NCBI GenBank assembly: GCA_903813345.2
Contig: CAIIXF020000011.1
Coordinates: 35,560,166-35,624,165 of the forward strand
DNA length: 64,000 nucleotides
Direction: 5' to 3'
Source: Owenia fusiformis
Lineage: Eukaryota > Annelida > Polychaeta > Sabellida > Oweniidae
A program made the position numbers and the translations under genes. Below are positions 49,601-59,900 of this stretch, one piece after another; positions within the stretch are counted from its first letter, which is position 1, and the number at the start of each line of letters is the position of its first letter. A model generated the notes under the pieces. That model was not told the DNA's origin. It searched no databases and was given only the letters and a program-made list of their open reading frames with translations.

Positions 49601-51448
49601 GTGAATGGACTGGAGTTGAAACCAACATGAGTGCTTGGCCTTTTAATTATCACCAATTTACATTCTGTTAAAATAACTCCTCCTCCAAAGCAGGTATCCA
49701 GCATCCGTACCTCCTCCTTCCCCCTGCTATAACAAATTTGGAAGCGCCCGATTAAACTGAGTCACGTGATCTAATTATGCGCAATGACTTATAGTACATG
49801 ATTTCTGTCACAGTGTTGCGACGGCCAATTAGATATTGCGAGTTCTTAAACGCGGAAATGCTAACTGCTTATCGCAGGGGGTAAAAAGAAAGAATATATT
49901 CTGGATTTTGAAGCCCTGTGATCGGAGGAAGAAATAACCATGATTAATGAAAAAACAGAATGAAATTCTGTGTTAATAGAATAAGGACTGATCCCTGGAA
50001 GCATACCTTATTTTCTTTGTTTTGTGTTTCTAGGGGTGAATGTACAATGAACTGCAGACTGAGACGCAAAGAATTGGAAAATGATGTCAACAGAATGAAA
50101 CTAAACACTACAAGCAAAGATGAACATATTCACAGATTAGAACGTGACGTCCAGGTACTTTTTATAATTTTTTATTTTATTTTTTGCTATTAGTTTTGAT
50201 TTCTGGTTTTCAAAAGGGAACAAGGCCTTTCACTTTTGCAGGAAAAAATGTATGTTTGGCCTGATGTTGATGATGTTGTAAAAAGTTTTTGAAAAGGATA
50301 TCTTCTAAAATGACTTTTTATCTCACCACTTGATGAGTATTGTCGTCATGGTGATGGCTTCTTGCTATTTTGTCATAGCGATTCGTTGAAAACCATTTGT
50401 CAGATTTTCAACAAACTGACACATGTGTAAAATAATATAAACCAAAACATATTTACTTGTAATGCTTGTTTATTTCCAGTCTCTGGTTCAGTATAAAGAA
50501 GCTCAAAATGAAACAGATGTGCTGATGTCAGCCTTGTCAGCCATGCAAGACAAGAACACACATTTGGAGAACAGCCTCAGTGCGGAGACACGACTGAAAC
50601 TAGACCTATTCTCAGCCCTTGGTGAAGCAAAGAGACAGATAGAGATCCAACAAGGTACATACAGTAAACGCTGTAGATCTGAACACATCTGAATATGAAC
50701 ACATTCAAAATCTTTCTACTGGATGGCTTGCCATCTAGTTGCAGGGACATACAGTGTTAATACATACATACTTATAACATGTTCAATTCCAGTGTAGTTG
50801 AGATTTTGAGAACTGCTTTGCACCATGCTAAAAATTTTGATATTTCCTTAGTGACATCTATACCTATTCAGGTGAATAAGCTAATCAGTATATTGAATGG
50901 TTTTGGAAGGGGTGACATAAGTGTTGTGTTCATGTTGGAACAGTGTTGAATTAGGGTAAGATCAGTTTGGGAAATTGTCTTGCCACTCCCTCCCATCCTT
51001 GAAGCTTCTGTTATGTCTTGATTGCTATCCAATGGGCCTTCACTCCCAAGGACAGGTATGAGTAGGTTAAAAGTTGAGTTTTCAAACTGAATATTCAACC
51101 ATCTATTGCATTCCTTTCATACAGCCATGCTTTGATGCAATTCCACAAAGCGTTGATATTTGAAATAAATGTGTGCATTTGTGTTAATCTGATTATATGC
51201 TGTGTTTTGCAGACGTTATAATGACAAAGGAGCTTGAATTAGCGGATTGCAAAGGAAAAGTCGCTGAGGTGATGGCTTTGATGCCAACCGGGGCGTACCC
51301 CTCCACATGCTCTAACCAGATGCCGCTCAGTTACACTGCCAAGTTTACAACAGTTAACAGTAACATGAATGGCATACATGAGTCTCCGATGGGCCAGGGC
51401 TCCAACCTTAACCCCAATGCTACAGATTACACCCCTAAGTCGAATTAG
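22621..51448 (+). CDS. MACO1: Macoilin (TMEM57), 12 exons
   Basis: Exons 22621-22700, 35144-35285, 40790-40916, 43836-43971, 44254-44320, 44561-44687, 46337-46766, 48158-48316, 49205-49387, 50034-50154, 50480-50654 and 51213-51448 join in phase to 660 residues, close to vertebrate macoilin. The start MKRRNADCGKLRRPLKR is family-typical. Residues about 27-185 hold several membrane helices (WALVLMADFILEFRFEYLWP; WLFFAASTYVWVQYVWHT; CIGYPVVTLGFGFKSY). Exon 7 codes a Ser/Asn/Lys-rich disordered linker. Exons 8-11 code a coiled coil with the conserved AARAVAMAAAQRGEC and VLMSALSAMQDK blocks; exon 12 gives the variable end. Macoilin is an ER membrane protein of neurons, needed in nematodes for normal excitability. 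Intron 1 is 12.4 kb. Exon 3 has a 39-copy array of its own 3' end (see 40856-43300). Confidence 0.96.
23532..23725. mobile_element. MITE with ggcccgtagccag termini
   Basis: ggcccgtagccagg at the left and cctggctacgggcc-type sequence at the right (ctggctacgggcc 23711-23723). Inside, runs of C and G (gaacccccccc) repeat. About 195 bp, no coding. The flanks do not show a clear target duplication. Confidence 0.7.
26961..28604. mobile_element. 1.64-kb element with atgtccccacc ends and internal 162-bp tandem repeats
   Basis: Begins atgtccccaccacat and ends aggtggggacat, an inverted pair of about 11-12 bases. After the left end comes a (gtcc)n-like stretch at 27005-27058. The body consists of about seven diverged tandem units of about 162 bp, recognisable by ggcagccattttggattttc (27691, 27853, about 28015, 28176, 28338) and aatttcaaattttcagggat. 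No transposase. The general form (gtccgtccg near one end, cagccatttt motifs) is also seen at 40244-40690. Confidence 0.7.
29002..29858. mobile_element. hAT-type non-autonomous element with 8-bp target duplication
   Basis: Starts tagagttgtaactcg and ends gagttacacctcta, an imperfect inverted terminal repeat, flanked on both sides by atattgtg (28994-29001 and 29859-29866). Eight-base duplication is diagnostic of hAT transposons. Sub-terminal sequence is packed with ctcgagt/actcgag motifs on both sides. About 857 bp with no transposase frame. Confidence 0.85.
30694..30826. repeat. 22-bp satellite, left block (about 6 copies)
   Basis: The unit is actgtgatatgctatgaggt plus gt or at. The same unit resumes at 31402 after an inserted palindromic element, so both blocks were once one array. 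Confidence 0.9.
30827..31401. mobile_element. Nested inverted-repeat insertion splitting the 22-bp satellite
   Basis: Two hairpins in series. The first (about 30829-30968) pairs ggttatgtactgg..ggttttggatat with atatccaaaacc..gtacataac. The second pairs gtgtatctcatacttgagtg at 30970 with cactcaagtatgagatacac ending at 31402. The loop holds further palindromes (cgggagcgggat / gcccgctcc). Satellite units lie on both sides. Confidence 0.65.
31402..32265. repeat. 22-bp satellite, right block (about 39 copies)
   Basis: Units of actgtgatatgctatgaggt plus gt/at, with point variants (aagt for aggt, gttatg for gctatg) and several 27-base units carrying an extra aaggt. The pattern of shared variants suggests blocks of two to three units were duplicated together. 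Confidence 0.92.
33241..34207. repeat. 66-bp minisatellite, about 15 copies, open on both strands
   Basis: The unit reads gaatgagggtctcattcatg, tcatagggaaaagcatttgc, then aatgggggacttgcaaatac and caaaat. As 66 is divisible by three, the array reads as a 22-residue repeat on the plus strand (NEGLIHVIGKSICNG) and another on the minus strand (MNETLIHFGICKSPI). Two subtypes alternate (ggtctcattcatg/caaataccaaaatg and gggactcattcatg/caagtaacagaatg). It lies in macoilin intron 1, with no splice signals that would make it an exon. I do not call it a gene. Confidence 0.85.
34599..34732. mobile_element. Small MITE with actccccctag ends and internal 22-bp repeats
   Basis: Left actccccctag and right ctagggggagt. 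Inside are about three tandem copies of cttgcagaattttcatatct plus ca. About 134 bp. The termini do not match family A (which ends acactcccctccataag). Confidence 0.55.
35286..40789 (+). other. MACO1: Macoilin intron 2
   Basis: 5.5 kb between the gtaagt donor and the tgttttcag acceptor. It holds imperfect tandem copies of a ttggtgtt(c)agcattttata-type unit of about 120 bp at 36960-37220, a pair of related blocks at 38340-38580, two G-rich runs (38865, 39050) and the interspersed repeat at 40244. No exon or RNA gene seen. Confidence 0.55.
40244..40690. repeat. Interspersed repeat with gtccgtccg run
   Basis: Begins atcccatcgaacggagggat, then (cgtc)n-like gtccgtccgtccgtccgtct, then ggcaataactcaaataccgt and several aaaatggc(g/t)gccattt motifs. 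Similar in make-up to the 26961-28604 element. The ends were not fixed. It finishes about 100 bases before macoilin exon 3. Confidence 0.5.
40856..43300 (+). repeat. MACO1: 39-copy array of macoilin exon 3 end with splice sites
   Basis: Units are mostly 65 bp (some 60 bp lacking tgttc, a few near 40). Each has tggctgttctttgcag, then ctagcacttatgtgtgggtg, then caatatgtctggcatacag and gtaagaaca. Copy 1 is part of exon 3 and codes WLFFAASTYVWVQYVWHT. ttctttgcag makes a cryptic acceptor inside codons GCA GCT; catacag|gtaag is the true donor. Between them lie 39 bases, phase 1 at both ends, so each unit is a potential in-frame 13-residue micro-exon (ASTYVWVQYVWHT). About a third have gtgtgagtg, giving TGA. 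Donors vary (gtaag, gtagg, gcaag). Spacing between donor and next acceptor is only 26 bases. The last copy leads into unique intron at 43294. Confidence 0.95.
43301..46336 (+). other. MACO1: Macoilin introns 3-6
   Basis: Unique AT-rich intron sequence around exons 4-6. The only clear repeat is the inverted-repeat element at 44896-45685 in intron 6. A further caagactg/ttgggcaaggtg terminus-like piece at 45868 suggests a second nested end. Confidence 0.5.
44896..45685. mobile_element. 790-bp inverted-repeat element in macoilin intron 6
   Basis: Left arm ccttgcccaagtcggtctct..attatgaccgccttgtact and right arm gattgtacaaggcggtaata..ccgacttgggcaagg are imperfect inverted repeats of about 65 bases. 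The interior has no transposase frame. The superfamily is not assigned because the flanking duplication is unclear. Confidence 0.7.
46767..51212 (+). other. MACO1: Macoilin introns 7-11
   Basis: Contains the hAT-type MITE at 47389 and otherwise unique AT-rich introns between exons 7 and 12. A pogo/Tigger-like relic (cagtaaacgctgtagatctg) starts 9 bases after exon 11 at about 50663. No extra exons or RNA genes recognised. Confidence 0.5.
47389..47839. mobile_element. hAT-type MITE with 8-bp target duplication
   Basis: Starts taggggtgagacga and ends tcgtctcacccct a, exact inverted termini of 14 bases. It is flanked by cttagggg at 47381-47388 and 47840-47847, an 8-base duplication as made by hAT transposases. 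Sub-terminal blocks are rich in gagtcgaatcgag-type motifs. About 451 bp, non-coding, in macoilin intron 7. Confidence 0.9.
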
Positions 51449-52196
51449 ACTTAAACTCACCCAAGCTGATCTTAGAGACACATCACTATATTGGACTTGC
51501 CTTATAGGGGTGTTTAGTGGGTGTAAGTCGTATCTGCATTTAACATGATTACGGAATGATGGTGAAGTAATATTATTGTATTTTGATGTCGATTGAACAT
51601 TTCCAGCTTTCCATTGTACTGACAGTGGCGTCTTTCATTTGATATATAACACTGGGAAAATTATGATTTGATATCTTATTTTCACCTTATTTATCTATTG
51701 CTTATTTGTTGTATAGCATCATAGTTCATGCTAAATCTAAATGGCTGAGTTTGTTTCATGTTTATTTGAAATCAAGAAATGTGAAGTCAAAACATAAATG
51801 GTTTCCATTTTTCCTAATGGGATATTTATACAGATATATTACCTAACTATTTTTGATACATTTTATTTTCAATATTTACCCACCACACGCAGAGCTAATA
51901 GTTAAATACATTAATTAGGCTCATAGGCTGTATTTTGAATTCCATGAATGAGCAGCCCCATTATTTTACCAAATATTGTAAAAAGGGTAATTTTGGCAGC
52001 TAAGTAGTTTTGGCTTAGATATATTAGTAACTTTGTTTATAACAATAGTTCAGAAGTTTGAAGTTCAAAATTATAGACAGAAAAGCAAAACGACTATTTC
52101 TAAAACTAAAATATTGAAAGGCACTAAAAGTGTAAAATTACTTAAGTGTCAAAATTACCTGTTTTTACATTACCTTTAGAAATAACCTTAGAAATC

Positions 52197-52202
52197 AATA
52201 AA
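52197..52202 (+). promoter_or_regulatory. Candidate macoilin polyadenylation signal
   Basis: AATAAA in gaaatcaataaagaatata, about 750 bases after the stop codon. It is the first perfect hexamer that ends a plausible 3' untranslated region; longer forms running through the 18-bp array cannot be excluded. Confidence 0.4.
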
Positions 52203-52312
52203 GAATATATGGCATGCATCTTAATACGCAGATTTGCACTATTTATTATTTATCGTGTAAGCAGAATAGTGATTCTTTAGAGGTAATATTTCCTACAAAA
52301 GAGTAAGTCCTC

Positions 52313-52595
52313 TTTATATGGACTTGTTTCTTTATATGGACTTGTCTCTATATATGGACTTGTCTCTATATATGGACTTGTCTCTTTATATGGACTTGTC
52401 TCTATATATGGACTTGTCTCTATATATGGACTAGTCTCTATATATGGACTAGTCTCTCTATATATGGACTAGTCTCTCTATACATTGTATATGGACTAGT
52501 CTCTATATATGGACTTGTCTCTATATATGAACTTGTCTCTATATGTGGACTAGTCTCTATATATGGACTAGTCTCTATATATGGATTTGTCTGTT
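52313..52595. repeat. 18-bp minisatellite (about 15 copies)
   Basis: The unit is tctctatatatggacttg, with cttg/ctag variants and a few longer units (tctctatacattgtatatgg). It lies just past the probable macoilin poly(A) site. A minus-strand reading gives repeated YIETSP, which is only an effect of the 18-base period. Confidence 0.9.
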
Positions 52596-53681
52596 TATGG
52601 GCAGGCTCTACATTAGAAATAACCAACTTGTTTGATTTCACATTTATATGATTTTATAATTATTTAATTTTTTGATGATGGCTTCACGATGGAACGATTT
52701 GTTCCAATAATTTTATATACAAAGTTATAAAGATCACATCTTATTTTGTCATTTGGCAGCATATTATGCATTTAACATATAGAAAGTCTTGATTTTCTAG
52801 ACTTATGCTCAGTGTTATATACTAATTTAGTATGTTCTATTCAATGGATAAAATGTGTATCCTCCAGGAGATAAAGTGGCCAATATTGGTCACTCTTAGT
52901 GCTTTGGAAAGCTGGTTGATGTATTGTGTTGAGGTCGAGCTGTTATATAACATGTAAATGTAGTAATTTACGTCTTGTGTCATCCAATCCAGATTTGTCA
53001 GGTCATTGTCACATGACATCATAATTGTGTCACATGACATCTCAATAATATTTTATGGCGTCATAATTTAATTTGATTATATGACTATTTAAAGTTAGAA
53101 AATGTGCAACATTTGGTGCTATTAAGATTGGTGTTAAACTGAAATATATTAAGAATTGTAAAATGTAAAATCGTTTGCTTTTATATCAATGTGCAATATG
53201 AGGATGATCCAGTGAATTTGGTCAAAACACCAATTTTTATTGTTTTATGAAAGGGAATTTTCTGTTTTTAGATGTAATTAGAGAATAGAGAGATAATTGT
53301 AAAAAAATCAAGTCAATCATCTTTTTGTCATTTCGGGTCAGAGTAAAAGCATTCTCTTGCTAAAATTCAAAATATGTCAAAGTGACCACCAGAATCAATT
53401 TATTATTTGACGTTTAAAGGTGCAATGTTATTGATTTTAATTAATAGCTCAATTTACATTTTTGGCCACTAATTATTATTGTTATCTTATTGTATTTATA
53501 ATTTGACAATAGTTATATTCTTTGAAGAAAAAGCCACATGTATGACTGTATGAAGTTTTCATTAATTTGATTATGTATTGTTTGTATAGTGTTATAGAAA
53601 GACCTATATGTTATACATATTATCTTTTTCTAACAAGTGCACAATTTTAATTGTAAAAAGTCATTTATTTTCAAATCAAAG

Positions 53682-53988
53682 TCAAGGAGGATTGGCTCCC
53701 AGAGTGCACCACCGATATTCTGTCCCATATATGGGTATGTCGTAATACAAAATTCGAATTCAAACAGCCGCCATTTTGTTCACTTCAACATTTAAATCGT
53801 GAATTTTGGTCTTATTTCCAAACGAAAAATTCCAAAACTCACAAGAAATGATCGAGATATTGGTTCGAATCTTTTGAACTGTTTATTTTGAATTTATAGT
53901 CGGTTTTAATTTCAGAAAATAACGACATTTCGACGTTTTCATTGTTGGAAAATATCGAGTTTCGATCCTGGGAGCCAATCCTCCTTGA
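53682..53988. mobile_element. MITE with tcaaggaggattggctcccag ends
   Basis: Perfect 21-base inverted termini at 53682-53702 and 53968-53988, flanked by tcaaag on both sides (a possible 6-base duplication). About 307 bp with no coding capacity; superfamily uncertain. Confidence 0.85.
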
Positions 53989-55439
53989 TCAAAGTGAAGA
54001 GTTGTGTAAATGTGAAAACGCCACCTATTGTGAGACAGTTGTGAAAAGCGCCATCTATTTTGTGAAATCTGTTCAACCTGACAAATCTGGACTCAGATTT
54101 ATTTGCTTGGACTAATGGGTTAAAGATCCACTCAGGCAAAACTGGCCAAACATAGTTAAAAACTATGCCATGTTATCCTATACTTGGAGTCAAGTTGCTT
54201 TTCTCATAAAAGGGAATACTCAGCAAAAAGATATGTTGTCCTTTACTAGAGAATTGTGAGGTTGTGTTAAGTTAGTCATTTGAAATAAATGACCTTGAAC
54301 TTTGACTCCCAGTTTCACCCAGTGCCCTCTATCTTTATAAAATTCAATAAATGACGCTAGTCGTTCATTTGTTCATTGCAAAATAGTTGTTATGTTGTTC
54401 ATTGATTATTAGCAGAGAGTGGTAAATTCTCAGGTGTACAACCTTTTCATTAGATTTTAAATGTCCAAGGGACCCTCAACTTGCAAAAAACTGAAATTAT
54501 CCTGGACAAACCTATGATGGACAATGAATTACCTTTTGTGAACGGACTGATTTATGGATTTTTTAAAGACAATTACTTTGATACGATTAGGTAGTTATCA
54601 GTTTCACCACCAGGTGGCTGATTCAGGGTAAATAGCATGGCGGGTATAGCAGAAAGTTCCCTTTAAACTTGAATATTCATTGTTCTAGTGGATCAATTTT
54701 CATATTACTTTTATGTATCTGATATTTATACAAATTAAAATATGTCCAGTAAAGCAAAATATTATCTGTCCACTAAAAGAAAAGATATTTCACTTTTTGT
54801 GATTTTATAACCTGGGGTCTATGGGGAATCTCCCTATCAAGAAATCTTTTTTTTTTTAAATTAATTTTTCAAAGTTGAGAAACAGTTTTTGAAACCACAT
54901 TTCTAGATGTAATTTAACAAATGTGATGTCATTTTGACTGAATTTTGAATATTTAATGGTGTAAATCAAGATTATTACTACTCGCATCTAGGCTGTTGAG
55001 TTTGTCCATTTAATGTATGAGATTTACTATTATCCAGTGATTTACCTTTAAAATGACATTGACCTTTAAATGACAGATTTTCCACATGCATTAGAAACAG
55101 ACATTGATTCCAAGCATATTGTCATCGATCCTTTAATAATTACCCATTCAACTATAAATATGGCCTTTGTCTTCATAATGTTTGATCTTGATCATCTATG
55201 TCCTTGACAATGACATCTATATTGGAAAGCTTCATGGTTGTTATGTTCTGAGTCTGGAGAATATGGACTAGCTTTTGGAAGAAGGTATAGGTAGCGCAAT
55301 GCATAGTCATATAAATCTGACCACTGTATAATGTTATTTGTTGATATTTTTCTTACTGTGCTGCAGGATTAGAAGTATTTGACTATCAATCTACAATAAT
55401 TATTCTTGGTTCAAGTCATAGCGTGTTAACAATCAGTAA

Positions 55440-55830
55440 AGGACCATTCTCGGTTTGGAGAACAAAGTTCATCAGTCTACTGCACGTTATGCCATCTTTG
55501 TACACTTTTGATATTTTTACTTATTGTAGCTATTAAATGTCCTCTTTTGAATATCCATAATTTAATTTGTGTGCTATTTCTATAATTTTTATAAAAATTA
55601 TTAGCGCAGTACACTGATGAACTTCGTTCTCCAAATCATGGACCTATATCCTTGTCTTTTATTGAATCGGTCATCCTCCGAACGCAGGGTTCTAGACATC
55701 ATCCACATCCATACATCTTGTAGATTTAAATGTCCTCTTTTGAATATTTATGATTTAATTTGGGTGTTATGTCTATATTTTTCAAAAAAAATATTAGCCC
55801 AGGAGACTGTTCTCCGAACCGAGACATGTC
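55440..55830. repeat. Duplicated and inverted block
   Basis: taaatgtcctcttttgaata through ttaatttg(t/g)gtg(c/t)tat and attag(c)gc(c)cag occurs at about 55533-55615 and again at about 55727-55803. Sequences around cggtttggagaacaaagttc (55451) recur inverted as gaacttcgttctccaaatc (55619). This is probably a degraded transposable element with nested ends. Confidence 0.55.
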
Positions 55831-56218
55831 CTTTCCTTCATACACAGTTTATATATATTTGCCTGTGAAACTTGAATAGAATCCTTGTGTTTTACTTTGT
55901 TTTACTGGTGTTTTAAAAGATGGCATCATGATCAAATTATACTAAATATCAGAACGAGGCTGGAGATCCAAGATGGAAAATCAAAACAAAGATGTTTCAG
56001 TGATTTGTTGAACTGGAAACTCCTGTCAGAGATGAAGAGAGACAGTACTGAAGATTCTGGTGGTAAGTGGAACCTCACTGATTATTTTTTAGAAATGACA
56101 AACGAAAATAAATGTGATCCGTTGTCATATTGTTGAAACTAGAAACTAGAATTTGACAACTCGTCTCAAACTTTGAAAATTTCATAAGAATCTCGTTAAT
56201 GAAATTTGAATTTCATGA

Positions 56219-56344
56219 ACAAGATAAAGTGACGAATTTACATATGCTTGCGTTCCAGCCAATAGCGTTTCAACCTCATTTAAATAATGAAGTTGTTATA
56301 TAAGGGTAATATCCCTTACTATCGGTCTATTTAGCGCTTTCGAC
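56219..56344. repeat. DIRS left inverted terminal repeat
   Basis: Matches the complement of 61306-61431 with few differences over about 115-125 bases. The left copy continues outward to about 56172 with sequence repeated only in the internal complementary region. Confidence 0.9.
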
Positions 56345-56812
56345 AGAATAAAATTAAAATAAGATTATCCCGTGGGATAAACACATAATTCCATGGTGGA
56401 TTAAAATTATGTACTTGTTCATGAAATTTTCAATAAGGTTTTGTTTCATCTTACCATATACTGTATGTGAAACTGTTGATCTTCCTTCACTTCTTGTGAA
56501 GTTATCTAAAGTTGTTACTGTAATATACTTCATTTTCTGTGAAGTATCATAAATCGATTATTTACAAGTCTATCGTAACATTCCGACAGGTCCTTCTCTA
56601 CCACTTCCAGTGGGAGTAAAGTTTGATGCTCAATCATGTCCTTTGAGAGTACAATATCTTCTACCAGATATGGATTTGTGGGATTCCAAAAAGTTTATAC
56701 ATCGCCCTTTAGGCCTCTGTCCTTATTATGTTGAGTGAGCTATCCCCTGAAAGCATAACAATAAGTAATTAATGTTATGTAATGTGGGAGGGCTGTGGAG
56801 GGATTATGTATG

Positions 56813-56928
56813 TAAATTCGTCACTTTATCTTGTTCATGAAATTCAAATTTCATTAACGAGATTCTTATGAAATTTTCAAATTTCATTTCACTCGCTAAA
56901 GTGACGAATTTACATATGCTTGTTCAAA
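56813..56928. repeat. DIRS internal complementary region
   Basis: The first part (about 56813-56885) is the complement of the element's left end. The second part (about 56878-56928) is the complement of its right end (61399-61445). They are fused with a short shared aaattt. This circle-junction copy is the hallmark of DIRS structure. Confidence 0.85.
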
Positions 56929-56936
56929 GATAGAGC

Positions 56937-59900
56937 TCACCTCAATACTAATGATGAGAAGTCTACAATTTCCCTTTTATAGAATTTGTGAAAAGTTTCA
57001 GCATTGGACCAGTTGGCAGTGTTGACAATTGTATTGATCGACATGCCACTAGTCCATGCTTTTGAAGTAGTTGCAGATCTAGTAGAGTGACCTTTATAAG
57101 TTTTAGTATCTATACCTGCCTGTTCCATAACAGATTTGAGCCATCCTGCTATTGTACAAGTTACTACAGGATTGAATGGTCTAACATTTGATATGAACAG
57201 TCTAGATTTTTGTTGTTCAGTTTTCCTAAGTTCACTTGTCATTTCTAAGTAATCTCTGATACATTTGACAACATCTAAGTTGGGATTTTCTATGAAACTT
57301 TGAAAAATCAGAACATTATATGGTTTCTTAGGTGTTGATGTTTTGCAAAGTCCATCTGTGGGGGCTTCTATTTCGAACCCTTTATCAATGAAAAGTTGTG
57401 GATTCATTTTAGACAGTTCTGATCCTCGACATGCACTTGTTAGAGCCATTAACATGGATAGTTTTTGAGAAAGAGATTTCCTACTAAGAGTTTTATTATC
57501 TCCTAAGTCATTTATGTGATTCAAGACCAAACCTACATCCCAAGTATGACCATATCTTGGTTTTGGTGGTTTTGTGTTAAAGAAACCCTTCATTAACATG
57601 GAGATTGTTGGGTGTTGTCCTACCTTAATTCCCTCTATTGGTTCATGATATGCTGAGATTGCTGATCTATAGTTATTAAGAGTAGGATATTCCTTACCTG
57701 TTTCAAAGAGGTATGTTAGGAAATTGGCTACATCTGCCAGAGGGGATTGAAATGCATTAATTCCCCGTTCAGTACACCAACTTTCCCACTTTCCCCAGGT
57801 GTAGTTATAAGCATTTGTTGTGCCTCTTCTTCTAGATTTAATGATGAATTCTGAAGCATTTTTTGAAAAACCTGTTGTTTTATAATGTGACCTGAGATTT
57901 TCCATGCCGCTAGTTGCATGTTGTTTTGACTGATTAGTGAGTGTGATTGATTCTGTGGAGATTTCAGTAAGTTCTCTGAAGTTGGTAAAAGTATTGGATT
58001 TTTGATTGACATTTGTATCAGTTGTGGGTACCATGGTTGAGATTGCCATATTGGGGTTATCAGAACTAAATCTGCTTTCTCCCTCCTTACTTTTTCTAGT
58101 AATCTGTTTATAAGGCAAAAGGGAGGAAAGGCATACAGCAGTTGATCTCTCCAACTCTGTGTAAATGCGTCCACCGCTATCGAGAAAGGATCTTTCTTCC
58201 AGCTGTAATATTTGATTGTCTGAGCATTCATTCTGTTTGCAAAGAGATCTATTTTCATTGGACCCCATATTTTGTTCAGTTGTGAGAAAATGCTCTTGTC
58301 CAGCATCCAATCTGACGAGTCCTTGAATACTCGTGATGCATTGTCTGCTATCAGATTGGCTTTCCCTGGAAGATATTCTGCTGTAATTGTGATCTGTTTC
58401 TTCAGACAATGTGAAAAGATTTCTTTGGTTAATTCTATTAGTTTCAATGATCTGGTCCCCCCCAGTTTGTTTATGTGACTCATTGAGGTTATGTTGTCTG
58501 TTTTTATCAGCACATGTTTGTTTGTCAAGTTTCGAGTAAAAGTGATCACTGACAGATGAATTGCTTTTAGTTCTAACCAATTGATGTGTTGAGTTTTCTC
58601 TTGAGGTTTCCACTGACCCTGAATTATCTCCCCTTGACATTCTGAACCCCAACCTGTCAGACTGCTGTCTGTTGATATGATCAGATCCGGTTCGCTGATT
58701 TTGATTGCTCGACCGTTCCATTGATCTAGTTTGGTTACCCACCAAATGAGTTCCTTTTTGATTTCTGGTTGGAGTGTTACTGTTGCTGAATATGACTGAT
58801 TGGATCGTTTCAAGCCTTGTGTTTTCAACATTTGTAAATGTCTGAAATGAAGGGGTGCTGGGAGAATTGCCATTGTTGATGCAGACAGTTTGCCTATTAT
58901 TTGAGCTATTTCTTTCAATGTTACTTGTTTCTGATGATATAGGTTTTTGCAATCTGATTGAATTTTGTTTGCTTTTTCTCTTGGCAATTCTATTGTCATT
59001 TTTTGAGTGTTTAACAGAAACCCCAGATATTCCATGTTTTGAGATGGGACTGTCATGGACTTTTTCCAATTTATTAGAAAACCTAGATGTGTTAGGAGAT
59101 AAATTGTTGTTTGCATTTGATTTTGCAATTCTTGAGGGGACTGATTTAGAATTATCAAGTCGTCGAGGTAGATAATTGTTCTTAGACCCAACTTTCTTAA
59201 AATTGACATGGGGACTTTCATCAATTTTGTAAAAATTCTTGGACTTGATCCCAGGCCGAAAGGTAATGCTTTCATTTGATAAATTTTCCCCTGCCATTGG
59301 AATTTCAGGTATTTTCGATGGTGTTTTGCTATTGCTATGGTCATATAAGCATGACGTAAGTCGATTTTTATCATGAAATCGTTTTCTATTATCATATGTT
59401 TCAACATTGTCAGACTCTCCATCTTGAAATGATGATATTTGATGAAGGCATTTAGAGGTTTGAGATTTATTATCGTTCTTTTCGAACCGTCCTTCTTCGG
59501 TCTGAGAAAGAGATGTGACAAGAATTGAACTTTTGATGGATTGCTTTCTTCTATTGACCTTTCTTCTAAGAGATTCTGAATTTCTATTGACATTTCCTGT
59601 GTTTCTTTTTGACTGAAGTTTGGCCAAAAGGGGGTTTTGTTCTGGACTGGTTCTTGCATAAATTCTAGCTCGTACCCCTTTACGATGTTGATAATATTTG
59701 TATTTCTTGTTATTTTTTGCCAGTTCTTGACGAAGAAAACAATTCTTCCCCCTACATATTGAATTTTGGGGATTGAGTGAAAATTTAATTTTTTCAGATA
59801 TCGACTTACCATTCCCTCCGTTTGAGGATTCTGCACCTCGTTTGGGTAAGGTTCTGAATAAGATGTCAGATTTAGATTCAACATACCTTGTTTTTCCACC

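Larger units (their letters stand above)
51449..56171. other. Macoilin 3' region and intergenic DNA
   Basis: The macoilin 3' untranslated region begins at 51449; AATAAA at 52197-52202 is a good candidate end. Beyond it lie the 18-bp array (52313), a MITE (53682) and a duplicated block (55440-55830). No gene was recognised, although an unspliced open stretch at about 55960-56060 (EMKRDSTEDSG) ahead of a gtaagt donor was noted. Confidence 0.5.

Noticed and set aside
52438-52641. Minus-strand frame with YIETSP repeats
   Set aside because: An effect of the 18-bp array period.
55885-56136. 83-codon plus-strand frame with EMKRDSTEDSG before a gtaagt-like site
   Set aside because: No acceptor or partner exon found, and it abuts the DIRS insertion; insufficient support for an exon.
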